Notes: generated by a model from the sequence alone, not told the origin. Numbered from the stretch's first letter, positions 49,599 through 58,376 are shown. The stretch: DNA of 64,000 bases from Gordonibacter sp034932485 (GCA_034932485.1 JAYFOQ010000016.1:1-64000); one strand, 5' to 3'. Program-made: numbers and translations.

Positions 49599-51353
49599 GT
49601 GTACTCCGAAAAACCTGAAAGTATGGATGAAGCTGCGCTGGTCTATGGTGAGTTGTGGGAAGGGGCATATGACGAAGATGTATTGCGTACTTTTGAGGGA
49701 ACTCGTGCCACCATCAAGGAAACCATGCTTGGTCACTTGGAAGGTGAGAATGCAGATCGGCCTCTCATTTATTTCGAGGATGTGGTTATCACTCGGCGGC
49801 AAGCAGATAGTGCTGCCTGCAGATTGGGCAATGGGTTGTTAGGGCTAGGTGTCAACAGGGGCGACAGGGTGGGCATTGTGGCCTCCAATCGGCCTGAGAC
49901 GGTATTATCTTTCATGGCTTGCTACAAAAGCGGTTTTGTAGCAGCGGCCTATAATCAGCGTTGTACGTCTTGTGAGATAGAGCGTGCTCTTGCCAACGTA
50001 GGAGCTACCGCGCTCATTATCGAAGAAGATACATTGGCAAAGCTTATGTCTGTTTTGCAAGGGGATGCGCTCCCTGCTCTCAAAGTTGTGGTGGTACTTG
50101 AGGCCAGTGATTGCTGTTGTAGGGCCGATTCTTGGAGCGAAGGCATCCCTCCCGTATCTTCACGGAGCGAAGTGTGTCTTCCTAAAGAGATTCCAGCGAG
50201 GTTGGTTCAAAGCGACTTCACTTCGCTGCTGCGTAAGTCCAGTGTTACCGAGCCTTGCGTGAATGTGACGGGGGAAGATGCGGCAATTATCCTGTTTACC
50301 GGCGGCACAACGGGCATCAGTAAGGCGTGTTGCCAAACGCATGGGCGGATGGTTCTCGAACTGGAAGCAATGCATCACTGGGTTCGCTCGTCTTTAGAAT
50401 CTGGACCAGCGAACATTTTAGTTTGTATGCCTATGACTCACATCATGGGTATTAACTATGGGGTGCACTGGCAGTTGGTGAACGGCGGGAGCGTTGTTAT
50501 CGCATCGGGTAATAAGCCCCAGGATATTAAAATGGCTTTCGAACGTTATCGCCCTTCCGTCTGGGCTACGCTGCCTACGCTGCTTCATTCAATCGCTTCT
50601 GATGAAGATATTGCGCAAACGCCCTATGCGAATCTCGATCTCGTAATCTTTGGCGGTTCATTTATCAGTAAAAATTTGCTCGATGATCTTATTGCTAAGA
50701 CTCGCGCGCGGTTCGTCGAAAGTTACGGCATGTCTGAGAGTTTTGGATTCGTAACGTGTAATCCGGTAAGGTCGATGGGAAAAGTTGGTAGCATTGGCAT
50801 TCCTTTGAGCAACACCGACGTATTGGTGGTAGATGCACAGCAAGGCATACGTCCCTTGGCTCCGGGTGAGCGTGGAGAGATCGTTTTTCGTGGGCCTCAA
50901 ATTATCCAAGAATACTGGAATAACTCTGCCGAAACTAAGATTGCCCTGCGTAACGGATGGCTTTATAGCGGTGATATTGGGTACATGGATCAAGAGGGCT
51001 TCTTCTACTTGGTCGACCGGAAAAAGGACACCATAGTCGTAAGTGGCTTTAATGTTTTCCCCAACGAAATAGATGAAACACTGCTCACTTATCCCGACGT
51101 TATGGATGCATGTACTGTTGGCGTTCCTGATGAGCATTCAGGCGAACGCCCCAAATCATTCATTGTGATGAAAAACGGGACACAGTTGGACAAAAGTAAC
51201 CTGATCGCCCATTGCCGAGAGCGCCTTGTGGCCTATAAAGTCCCCAAATATTTTGAGGTAGTTGAGGAAATACCTAAAACAAAAGCTCGAAAGCCCGATC
51301 GTGCATTTTTACGTCGGATTGAGCTGCAGAAAAAAGAGCTAGAAACCGTATAA
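49599..51353 (+). CDS. AMP-forming acyl-CoA ligase (CaiC-like)
   Basis: It activates a carboxylic acid to its CoA thioester with ATP. It has 584 aa from GTG 49599, or 576 from ATG 49623; neither has a strong ribosome site. The nucleotide loop LFTGGTTGISKACCQTHG, the middle ESYGMSESFG, YSGDIGYMDQEGFFYLVDRKKD and the adenylation hinge are present. The C-terminal catalytic Lys lies in KTKARKPDRAFL. It probably primes the pathway whose steady state is run by the CoA-transferase. A ~45-residue insert (CCCRADSWSEG region) between the N-terminal lobe and the ATP loop is unusual. Confidence 0.9.
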   Translation: MYSEKPESMDEAALVYGELWEGAYDEDVLRTFEGTRATIKETMLGHLEGENADRPLIYFEDVVITRRQADSAACRLGNGLLGLGVNRGDRVGIVASNRPETVLSFMACYKSGFVAAAYNQRCTSCEIERALANVGATALIIEEDTLAKLMSVLQGDALPALKVVVVLEASDCCCRADSWSEGIPPVSSRSEVCLPKEIPARLVQSDFTSLLRKSSVTEPCVNVTGEDAAIILFTGGTTGISKACCQTHGRMVLELEAMHHWVRSSLESGPANILVCMPMTHIMGINYGVHWQLVNGGSVVIASGNKPQDIKMAFERYRPSVWATLPTLLHSIASDEDIAQTPYANLDLVIFGGSFISKNLLDDLIAKTRARFVESYGMSESFGFVTCNPVRSMGKVGSIGIPLSNTDVLVVDAQQGIRPLAPGERGEIVFRGPQIIQEYWNNSAETKIALRNGWLYSGDIGYMDQEGFFYLVDRKKDTIVVSGFNVFPNEIDETLLTYPDVMDACTVGVPDEHSGERPKSFIVMKNGTQLDKSNLIAHCRERLVAYKVPKYFEVVEEIPKTKARKPDRAFLRRIELQKKELETV

Positions 51354-51361
51354 AAACGCGC

Positions 51362-51392
51362 TTGACTCTCAAGAAACTTCAGGGAATAGCAT
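51362..51392 (+). promoter_or_regulatory. second MerR-type promoter/operator, before the acyl-CoA dehydrogenase gene
   Basis: TTGACT (51362-51367), a 19-nt spacer and TAGCAT (51387-51392). The spacer holds CTCTCAAG-AAA-CTTCAGGG, the same dyad as the site at 45348. The distance to the start codon is 75 nt, almost equal to the first site (72 nt). Confidence 0.65.
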
Positions 51393-51466
51393 GTTTTGCG
51401 AGGAACTCATCCCAGCCTCATAAGTAATAGAAAACTAATTAAAAAGCGAACGAATAGGAGAGCATC

Positions 51467-52627
51467 ATGATAGATTTCAGCATCACTGACGAACAAGAAC
51501 TTATGCTTGAGAACCTTCGCGAATTTTGTGCACGAGAGTGCACTGAGGAGCGTATTCAAAAGTGGTACGAGCAGCGCTATATTGACCGCGATGTGTGCAA
51601 GGCATATCTCGAGGCCGGTTTTGGCTACATGTTTATTCCTGAAGAATACGGCGGAGTGTCTTCCGATGCCGTGACGCTTGCCCTGGTAGTGACTGAGCTT
51701 ATGCGCAGCACGAAGGCCACCATGCCCTTTATGTCTTATGGTCTTGCGATGTTTGACTTATCCGAATTCGGCACGCCTGAGCTAATCGAAGAGGGCATGC
51801 GACTGTATGAGGAAACGGGCGAGCAGTGTTTCTCTCTGGCGCTTTCCGAGCCCTGTGCCGGCTCTGACAATATGTCCATGCAGACGGTCGCCCATTGGAA
51901 CGGTGACGGCACCGTTACGCTCAACGGTGTTAAGACGATGGTTAGCCTTGCGGAGACGGCTCCGTTTATGCTGGTTATTGCTAAGGATGAAGACCCGGCG
52001 CGCGAGAATAAAGATATGTCTATGTGGATGTTCCGTACCGACGTACCCGGAATTAAGCTTTCGCCGCTACATAAGATAGGCCAGGAAATAACCAACTTCT
52101 CTGAGGTATATCTAGACAACGTTACCATTCCTGAATCTTGCATGCTTGGTGAGCGTGGTAAGGGCTTCTTGCAACTTATGAAGAACTTCGAACTTGAGCG
52201 CATTATGCTTGCTTCGCATAGCCTGGGTCTTGCAAAGGCTGCTCTTGAAGAAGCTGCTGCTTATGCTAGCGAGCGTATTGCATTTGGTAAGACCATCGGC
52301 AGCTTCCAGCTCATTCAGGAAAAGCTTACCGATATGGAAATTAAGGTCCAGAACATGGAGCACCTGCTGCTCAAGACAGCCTGGGAGTTTGATAACGATA
52401 TTTCTATTCGCTTGGATAGTGCGTTAGCGAAGCGTTATATTTCCATGTCTGCAACGGAGGTGTGCTCTGAAGCTATGCAGATTATGGGAGGTATTGGCTA
52501 TACTACCGAATCTTGCGTCGGGCGCCTTTGGAAGGATGCGCGCGGTTCGCAATTCGGTGGTGGCACCGATGAAATTATGGTTCATATCGCCGGTCGCCAG
52601 ATCGCCAAAAAGTACGCTCGCAACTAA
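51467..52627 (+). CDS. acyl-CoA dehydrogenase/enoyl-CoA reductase (CaiA-like)
   Basis: A 386-aa FAD enzyme of the acyl-CoA dehydrogenase family. N-terminal helices, ALSEPCAGSDNMSMQT (FAD/substrate loop), RIAFGKTIGSFQLIQEKL and QIMGGIGYTTESCVGRLWKDARG are normal. Where most dehydrogenases have the catalytic Glu (xEGTxEI), this protein reads FGGGTDEIM, with Gly. E. coli CaiA also lacks Glu there as I recall it, which fits a reductive role on an enoyl-CoA. ATG 51467 has an AATAGGAGAG site. It heads the second transcript and is followed within 11 nt by etfB. Confidence 0.88.
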   Translation: MIDFSITDEQELMLENLREFCARECTEERIQKWYEQRYIDRDVCKAYLEAGFGYMFIPEEYGGVSSDAVTLALVVTELMRSTKATMPFMSYGLAMFDLSEFGTPELIEEGMRLYEETGEQCFSLALSEPCAGSDNMSMQTVAHWNGDGTVTLNGVKTMVSLAETAPFMLVIAKDEDPARENKDMSMWMFRTDVPGIKLSPLHKIGQEITNFSEVYLDNVTIPESCMLGERGKGFLQLMKNFELERIMLASHSLGLAKAALEEAAAYASERIAFGKTIGSFQLIQEKLTDMEIKVQNMEHLLLKTAWEFDNDISIRLDSALAKRYISMSATEVCSEAMQIMGGIGYTTESCVGRLWKDARGSQFGGGTDEIMVHIAGRQIAKKYARN

Positions 52628-52638
52628 GGAGGCTGCAC

Positions 52639-53406
52639 ATGAATATTATCGTTGCGGTTAAAGTGGTTCCCGATGACCAAGATATTCGGGTTAACGCTGA
52701 TCGTACCTTGGATTATTCGAGCGCTCGCCCTGTTGTGAGCACGTATGATTTGAATGCCATTGAGGCGGCGGCGCTTGTTGCTAAAGAGCAAGACGCCCAA
52801 CTTTCAGCCATTGCCATTGGTGATGCTTCGATTGCTGACAGCAAAGTTTCAAAGAATATTCTTGCGCGCGGTGTAGACGAGTACGTTGTTGGCGTTGATG
52901 AGGGATTCGCCAGCTTGGACGCGCGTGCTACGGCGAAAGCCTTGGCTGGAGTTATTAAGAAAGTCGAAAGTTGCGATCTTGTTGTATGTGGCGATGGTTC
53001 GGCAGACATCTACGCTCAGCAAGTGGACGTGCAGCTGGCTGTTGAAATGGGCGTTCCGGTAGTTACCTCTGTGAGCGCAATCTCGTTCGAGAGCGGCAAG
53101 CTTGTTGTTGAGCGCACGCTGGAATCAGAGCGAGAGGTTGTGGAAGTATCTCTACCTGCTGTTATATCAGTGGTTCCTGACATCGCCTTGCCACGCATTT
53201 GTGGCATGAAAGACATTCTTGCTGCTGGCAAGAAGCCTGTCGTCAAATACTCAGCAGCCGACTTGAATGTTGAGATAACCGGCTCTGTCGAGGTGAATAA
53301 CGTTCTCGCGCCTGAGCCTTTGCCGCGCAAGAAGGAGATATTCGATGCGGCTGACGAAGCGGGCGTAGAGCAGTTTGTTGAAGCCATTCTCGAGTCGATA
53401 CGATAG
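52639..53406 (+). CDS. fixA: electron-transfer flavoprotein beta subunit (FixA/EtfB)
   Basis: A 255-aa Rossmann-like subunit that holds AMP or a second FAD and passes electrons to the acyl-CoA reductase. It has the start MNIIVAVKVVPDDQDIRVN, NAIEAAALVAKEQ, LVVCGDGSADIYAQQVDVQLA and DIALPRICGMKDILAAGKKP. AAGGAGG ribosome site. The tight order acd-fixA-fixB-fixC-fixX is the same as in carnitine and nitrogen-fixation fix clusters. Confidence 0.92.
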   Translation: MNIIVAVKVVPDDQDIRVNADRTLDYSSARPVVSTYDLNAIEAAALVAKEQDAQLSAIAIGDASIADSKVSKNILARGVDEYVVGVDEGFASLDARATAKALAGVIKKVESCDLVVCGDGSADIYAQQVDVQLAVEMGVPVVTSVSAISFESGKLVVERTLESEREVVEVSLPAVISVVPDIALPRICGMKDILAAGKKPVVKYSAADLNVEITGSVEVNNVLAPEPLPRKKEIFDAADEAGVEQFVEAILESIR

Positions 53407-53417
53407 GGGGTTACACT

Positions 53418-54308
53418 ATGGTTTTTGTTATTGCTGAGTCAGAAAAAGGAGCACGTGACCTGTGCGCTGGCGCTCGGACGTTCGACGGCGAGGTTGCTCT
53501 CGTGTCGCTGAATGAGGGCAGCGTTTATACCGGTATTGCAGATATCGTGTACCGCATTGATGTTCCGACAGATGCGATGGTCGAAGATGCCACGGCTACT
53601 GTTGAGGCGCTTATCAAGGAGAAAAATCCTCACATCGTGCTTGTGGAGCCAACGCGTCGTATGAAGGTGATTGCGGGTAAGCTTGCTTCAGCGTTCAAGA
53701 CAAGCGTTGTTACTGATGTTGTTTCGTTTGAGGGCGACGTGGCGAAGAGTTTGTATTTTGGTGGAATCGCCGCACGTGATCAGAGGTGTTTGGGTGAAGT
53801 GGCTTTCTACACCTGTACGGCCGCTCCGTTTGGCGATGTGGAAGCATCGGGTAGCGACGTGGTTGAACAGGTCGCTTTTGTGCCTGAAGACTCTGGTGTA
53901 GTTTTGCGTTCCCGCGAGGAGCTGCCTGCCTCCGACGTAAATTTGACTGCCGCGAAGCGTATTGTGGCTGCAGGACGTGGTTTTGCCGCTGAAGAAGATT
54001 TGCAGATGGCACGTGACTTTGCCGCTGCTATTGGTGGTGAACTGGGATGTACGCGACCTCTTACCGAGGCGGAGGACTGGATGCCGCGTGAGGCGTATAT
54101 AGGTATTTCTGGCCTCATGCTCAACCCTGAGGTGTACGTGGGGATTGGTGTTTCGGGTCAGATGCAACATATGGTGGGAATCAACGGAGCAAAGCTTGTT
54201 TTCGCCATCAACAAGGATAAGAACGCTCCTATCTTCAATCAGGCTGACTATGGTCTCGTGGGTGATCTCAACGCAGTTCTGCCGATTATCAATGAAAAAC
54301 TGAACTAA
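53418..54308 (+). CDS. fixB: electron-transfer flavoprotein alpha subunit (FixB/EtfA)
   Basis: A 296-aa FAD-binding subunit, slightly shorter than usual (~310). The C-terminal FAD domain is clear: AKRIVAAGRGFAAEEDLQMA, LGCTRPLTEAEDWMPREAYIG, YVGIGVSGQMQHMVGI and FAINKDKNAPIFNQADYGLVGD. It starts 11 nt after fixA. With FixA it forms the heterodimer that links FixCX to the acyl-CoA enzyme, possibly by electron bifurcation as known for FixABCX. Confidence 0.93.
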   Translation: MVFVIAESEKGARDLCAGARTFDGEVALVSLNEGSVYTGIADIVYRIDVPTDAMVEDATATVEALIKEKNPHIVLVEPTRRMKVIAGKLASAFKTSVVTDVVSFEGDVAKSLYFGGIAARDQRCLGEVAFYTCTAAPFGDVEASGSDVVEQVAFVPEDSGVVLRSREELPASDVNLTAAKRIVAAGRGFAAEEDLQMARDFAAAIGGELGCTRPLTEAEDWMPREAYIGISGLMLNPEVYVGIGVSGQMQHMVGINGAKLVFAINKDKNAPIFNQADYGLVGDLNAVLPIINEKLN

Positions 54309-54329
54309 ACAGCAGGGCTTTCACAAAAA

Positions 54330-54358
54330 ATGGGGGCACTTTACGAAAGTGCCCCCAT
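54330..54358. terminator. strong hairpin between fixB and fixC, terminator on the antisense strand
   Basis: A perfect 13-bp stem (ATGGGGGCACTTT / AAAGTGCCCCCAT) with an ACG loop. On the minus strand it is followed by a T-run, but not on the + strand. It may stabilise or segment the + transcript, or stop antisense transcription. Confidence 0.55.
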
Positions 54359-54378
54359 GACAAGAAAGGAGCGAAGCT

Positions 54379-55671
54379 GTGTCAGAAGATGTTTTTGACG
54401 CAATTGTTGTTGGGGCTGGCAGTGCTGGGTGCGTGGCGGCTTATACCCTTGCCAAAGCAGGCAAGTCGGTTCTTGTCGTTGAGCGGGGTAATTTCGCGGG
54501 GTCGAAGAACATGACGGGTGGGCGAGTTTACGCGCACGCGTTAAAAAAGGTGTTCCCTGATTTCGAGAAAAGCGCACCGCTTGAACGTAAGATAACGCAT
54601 GAGAAGATTTCCTTTTTAGCTCCAGATGCAAACTTTACTATCGATTTTGCAAGTGAGGGATTGGGTCAAGAGGGGCAAGATGCTTACAGCGTATTGCATG
54701 CTCAGTTTAATCCTTGGCTTGCTGAACAGGCAGAAAACGCTGGGGCCGATTTTATCTATGGCATTCGCGTCGAAGATCTCATCGTGCGTGATGGTAAGGT
54801 GTGCGGCGTGAAGGCGGGTGAAGATGAGCTCGAAGCCCACGTGACCATTTTGGCGGATGGTTGTAATTCGCTACTTGCGCAGAAAATTGGGTTTGCGCAA
54901 GAACCTCAGCTTGTTCAGATGGCAGTTGGCGCAAAAGAAGTGCTGGAGCTACCTTCCGAAGTTATCGAAGACCGATTCAACTGCAATGCGGGTGAAGGTG
55001 CTTCATGGCTATTTGCTGGCGATTCAACTCATGGGCATGTGGGAGGCGGGTTTATTTACACCAATAAGAATTCACTTTCGATTGGTGTGGTGGCAACGCT
55101 CTCCGACCTAATTGAGGCATCGGTGCCGGTTTACCAGATGTTGGAAGATTTCAAAAACCATGATGCAGTGCGCCCGCTCGTTAAGGGTGGCAAGATAGTC
55201 GAATATTCGGGGCATCTAGTACCCGAAGGTGGATACCATATGATCCCTAAGCTCGTGGGTGACGGTGTGTTGGTTACGGGTGACGCCGCGATGCTCTGCA
55301 TTAATTTGGGATACTCTGTTCGCGGCATCGATTTTGCTATTGCATCGGGAGAAATGGCGGGTAAGGCAGCTGAACATGCTCTCAATGCGGCTGATGTTTC
55401 CAAGGCCGGTCTGGGTATGTATGCCTCTCTGCTTAAAGACAGTTTTGTATTGAAGGATCTTGAGCGGTTTCAGAAGTTCCCTCATACCATGGAGTCTACC
55501 AAGCATCTCTTTAAGGGATATCCAGAAATGGTGCGTGACATGATGTTGTCGATGTTCGTGGTGGACGGCGAACCCGTTGAACCCATTGCGAAAAAACTGA
55601 TACGCCCCGTGAAAAATATTGGTCTTATGACCGTTGCCCGGGAAATGATGGGGATGGTGAGATCGTTATGA
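54379..55671 (+). CDS. fixC: FixC-like FAD-dependent quinone/ferredoxin oxidoreductase
   Basis: A 430-aa flavoprotein of the ETF-QO/FixC family. The FAD fold is AIVVGAGSAGCVAAYTLAKAG with VVERG, followed by NMTGGRVYAHAL (family mark), ILADGCNSLLAQKIG and VLVTGDAAMLCINLGYSVRGIDFAI. It starts at GTG 54379 with AAAGGAGCG. Its last bases overlap the fixX start (ATGA), so the two are co-translated. It exchanges electrons between FixAB and FixX. Confidence 0.92.
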   Translation: MSEDVFDAIVVGAGSAGCVAAYTLAKAGKSVLVVERGNFAGSKNMTGGRVYAHALKKVFPDFEKSAPLERKITHEKISFLAPDANFTIDFASEGLGQEGQDAYSVLHAQFNPWLAEQAENAGADFIYGIRVEDLIVRDGKVCGVKAGEDELEAHVTILADGCNSLLAQKIGFAQEPQLVQMAVGAKEVLELPSEVIEDRFNCNAGEGASWLFAGDSTHGHVGGGFIYTNKNSLSIGVVATLSDLIEASVPVYQMLEDFKNHDAVRPLVKGGKIVEYSGHLVPEGGYHMIPKLVGDGVLVTGDAAMLCINLGYSVRGIDFAIASGEMAGKAAEHALNAADVSKAGLGMYASLLKDSFVLKDLERFQKFPHTMESTKHLFKGYPEMVRDMMLSMFVVDGEPVEPIAKKLIRPVKNIGLMTVAREMMGMVRSL

Positions 55672-55952
55672 GTACCGTGAACGTTGATGCAAAACTTTCC
55701 GTGTGCAAGTTTTATGTTGATGAGGAGCATGCGCATATCGAATTGGTTGAGAAACCGGCCAAGGAAGAGTTTGATAAACTAGTTTTGGCGTGTCCCGCTG
55801 CACTGTATAAGTATGACGAAAGCGGTGAGATGATGTTCGACTATGCTGGTTGTCTCGAATGCGGCACGTGTCGGTTGATTTGCGGTAAGACTATCTTGAA
55901 GAAGTGGGAATATCCGCAGGGAACTATGGGTATCGAGTATCGTTGGGGCTAA
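55668..55952 (+). CDS. fixX: FixX-like ferredoxin
   Basis: A 94-aa ferredoxin-like partner of FixC. The cluster residues are in CPAALYKY and DYAGCLECGTCRLICG, and the tail KKWEYPQGTMGIEYRWG is the typical FixX ending. It overlaps fixC by 4 bases. It corresponds to the Fe-S domain that is fused in eukaryotic ETF-QO. Confidence 0.92.
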   Translation: MSTVNVDAKLSVCKFYVDEEHAHIELVEKPAKEEFDKLVLACPAALYKYDESGEMMFDYAGCLECGTCRLICGKTILKKWEYPQGTMGIEYRWG

Positions 55953-56012
55953 AGTGCGCCGAAACGTTGCGGTATTCATTTGCTGTTATGAAGATATGGG
56001 AACAGCTGTAAT

Positions 56013-56056
56013 AAACTCCAACGCCGTCGACTTTGACCGACGGCGTTGGAGTTTTA
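56013..56056. terminator. bidirectional terminator closing the fix operon and the MerR gene
   Basis: A perfect 17-bp stem (AAACTCCAACGCCGTCG and its complement) with an 8-nt loop and TTTTAG behind, between convergent genes. Confidence 0.9.
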
Positions 56057-56098
56057 GAGTTTTACTCGCAGGAAAAGAGTTAGGCTCACTCAGATTGC

Positions 56099-56953
56099 TC
56101 AAAAATCAGGATTTCCACTAGCCATTGGATCGGGAAAAGGGGCGTATTCACAGTCTCCCTCAAAAGGAATCCATCCTTGATACAAGCTATGATAAGCGCC
56201 ATTTTTGCCCCTTGTCATAAGAACAGCTTTGGCGAAGGGATCTCCCGCAATTTCGAGAGACTTAGCTTCCATGAAATCGAAAGCGGGGCGGAACATGTCA
56301 ATACAGAGCTCTTTTTCCGACCCTGATCTGAAAAACGTGACAAGACATTTTTGAGCCGGAATGGCCAGCGTGTTATCCATGAGTGATTCGTCGAAGTCGG
56401 GTATGACGGCGTCTTCCACGATGAGACCGTAGCGCAGCCGGTGCCCTTGTGTGACCTCGAATACTCCACCCGACATGGCGAAGGGTACCATATCTATCCA
56501 CGTGCGATAGAGGTCGGTTTTGTTGGCTATAATGTCGTAGCTCTGCTGTGTTTCTATCAGGTGCATTGCAGGGCAGTGCTCAATACGGTATTTGCCAATG
56601 TTGGCATGCGCGTCTTCGATGCGCTGACGGTCGCAGCGCATCTGTTGTAGAATGCGTTGCTCCTCTTGTATGGCTTTTCTAAGCTCGTCTTCCTTTTGCT
56701 CGATGAGGTCAACGGTTTCCTTTGTGTTGAGTTTATCGAAGGCCTGTACGGTTTCAGCTAGAGTAAACCGGTAGCGGCGATAGGCGCGCGCTTTAATGAG
56801 TATATGTATGTCCCATGCGTCGTAGAGCCGGTATCCTGAAGTGGATGACTTTTCCGGCGAGATAATGCCCTCGTGTTCGTAAAATCGTAGTGCTTCGGGA
56901 GTGATGCCGATGAGTTCCGATATCATTCCAATCTTGTACTTTTTTCGCCCCAT
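56099..56953 (-). CDS. MerR-family transcriptional regulator with large effector domain
   Basis: A 284-aa regulator. The N-terminal winged helix has KIGMISELIGITPEALRFYEHEGII and SGYRLYDAWDIHILIKARAYR. A dimerisation coiled coil (EQKEDELRKAIQEEQRILQQM) follows, then a ~160-residue C-terminal region of GyrI/effector-binding character. ATG 56953 has CAGGGGGGAAG. It lies convergent to the acyl-CoA/fix operon. Two promoters in that operon have the 19-bp spacer that MerR proteins untwist. It is therefore the best candidate activator, with the pathway acid or its CoA ester as likely effector (inference). Confidence 0.88.
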   Translation of the reverse strand: MGRKKYKIGMISELIGITPEALRFYEHEGIISPEKSSTSGYRLYDAWDIHILIKARAYRRYRFTLAETVQAFDKLNTKETVDLIEQKEDELRKAIQEEQRILQQMRCDRQRIEDAHANIGKYRIEHCPAMHLIETQQSYDIIANKTDLYRTWIDMVPFAMSGGVFEVTQGHRLRYGLIVEDAVIPDFDESLMDNTLAIPAQKCLVTFFRSGSEKELCIDMFRPAFDFMEAKSLEIAGDPFAKAVLMTRGKNGAYHSLYQGWIPFEGDCEYAPFPDPMASGNPDF

Positions 56954-57491
56954 ACTTCCCCCCTGGTTTTGAAGCGGCATTTGCACGGTTAGTTCTGCCA
57001 ATTTTCCATGTTCCCCCGTCAACAATTAGGCAAGATATGGCCTGGTGGTTGACGCATGGTGGCTCGCAATAAAGATAAAACCGAACAAGTTTATTCTACC
57101 AGATGGGCAAGGTTGAGTGTTTGGCCATTGCTTGGAGTCGATTTAAGTCTGCCTACTTGAAAAGTTGCAGGTTTTTCAAAAATGACCTTGATGTTATTGA
57201 TGCATTGAAAGACGAGTGTTTGCCGTAGGGGAGTCGAATCGAGCCAAGTCAACTGCTTTTTTGAAGGGTCAACAATCCCTTTCATAAGGAACATGACTAT
57301 CTGGTTGCATGAAGTGAAGGCCAGGGATCCAAACCTTTTGATAATCCTCGACGGGCTAACATTTTTCACACTGGGTTAAATGGGCGCAAAACGATGGAGA
57401 AAGATAACCGGTTGCCTGTTCGACCCGCATGATATGCTGCAATTTATATACACTACGCCCGTTGCATTTTTGATAGGGTGAAGGAGTCTGC
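56954..57491. other. 538-bp intergenic region, no convincing gene
   Basis: A minus-strand open frame of 92 codons (57091-57369; contains SCNQIVMFLMKGIVDPSKKQ) exists. It has no good ribosome site and no recognised family, so it may be chance or a remnant. No known RNA or clear promoter was seen for either flank. Confidence 0.4.
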
Positions 57492-58376
57492 TTGTCTCAC
57501 ATACGTAAACCAAAGCTTATTGAAAGCCGTTTAAGAAATCATGCTGCCTTCGTTGCTGCCGATCCGTGCGCATGTGCTGGTCATTGGAGGGAGCTGCGTG
57601 AAGGCGTTGAAGAGCTCCAGGTAGATCTTGGTTGCGGGAAAGGCATCTGGACCACGCGTGCGGCATATGCGAATCCAAGCGCGCTTATGGTTGGCATTGA
57701 TATCGAGCCCATGTGTGTGTCGTTTGCCGCCGAACGTGCGGCAATTGGTGGCGTTGAGTCGTCGGGGCAGTCCGCGTCTGCCGATTCAGGATTTACGCCT
57801 GCCTACAACACGGTGTTTTCTATTGGCTCGGCAGCCGATCTTGTTGATTTTTTCGCACCGGGCGAAATTGACGTTCTTCACCTGAATTTCCCTACGCCCT
57901 TTCCGCGCAAAAAAGAGACGTTGAAGCGCGTTACCTGTATTGATCGACTTCTGGAATATCGCAACCTCCTTGGTGAAGGGGGAGAGGTGCGGCTGAAGAC
58001 AGATCATCAGCCTTTGTTTGATTACACCATCGAGCAGCTTGTTTGTGCTGGGTACGACATAACGTGGCAGACGCGTGATCTACTTGGCGATGATGCGAGG
58101 GCTGAGGGAGCTGCGTCGAGTGATTTGTTGCAGAGTGGGTATGAAGAGCGATTGGTTGCTGCAGGAGCCTATGTTCATGCAGCGCATGCTGTTGTGGGAA
58201 ATGCGTCGGAAACATCTGATGGCGGCGAATTGGTGAGCCTGTATGAGTATCTGCCCGATGATTTAGAGAGCATAAGCTATGTTCCTCTTGGTATGGAGGA
58301 TGCCCTGTTCAACATGAAGAACCGCCGTCGATCCGCGAGAGACCGCGCTCCCATGATCTCAGAACGAACTGTGTGA
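57492..58376 (+). CDS. trmB: tRNA (guanine-N7-)-methyltransferase, divergent
   Basis: A SAM-dependent enzyme that makes m7G46 in tRNA. It has 294 aa, longer than the usual ~215-240. The SAM motif is LQVDLGCGKGIWTTRAA with VGIDIEP, and the substrate motif reads LNFPTPFPRKKETLKRV instead of the usual FPDPWPKKRH. RLKTDHQPLFDYTIEQL is the conserved late segment. The extra length is an insert with GGVESSGQSASADSG and a C-terminal extension. The start is TTG 57492 with AAGGAG 6 nt before it. Its last 68 bases overlap the convergent nucleoside hydrolase gene. Confidence 0.82.
   Translation: MSHIRKPKLIESRLRNHAAFVAADPCACAGHWRELREGVEELQVDLGCGKGIWTTRAAYANPSALMVGIDIEPMCVSFAAERAAIGGVESSGQSASADSGFTPAYNTVFSIGSAADLVDFFAPGEIDVLHLNFPTPFPRKKETLKRVTCIDRLLEYRNLLGEGGEVRLKTDHQPLFDYTIEQLVCAGYDITWQTRDLLGDDARAEGAASSDLLQSGYEERLVAAGAYVHAAHAVVGNASETSDGGELVSLYEYLPDDLESISYVPLGMEDALFNMKNRRRSARDRAPMISERTV

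Noticed and set aside
57091..57369. 92-codon minus-strand ORF as a gene
   Set aside because: No ribosome site and no recognised family; kept only as a note on the intergenic region.
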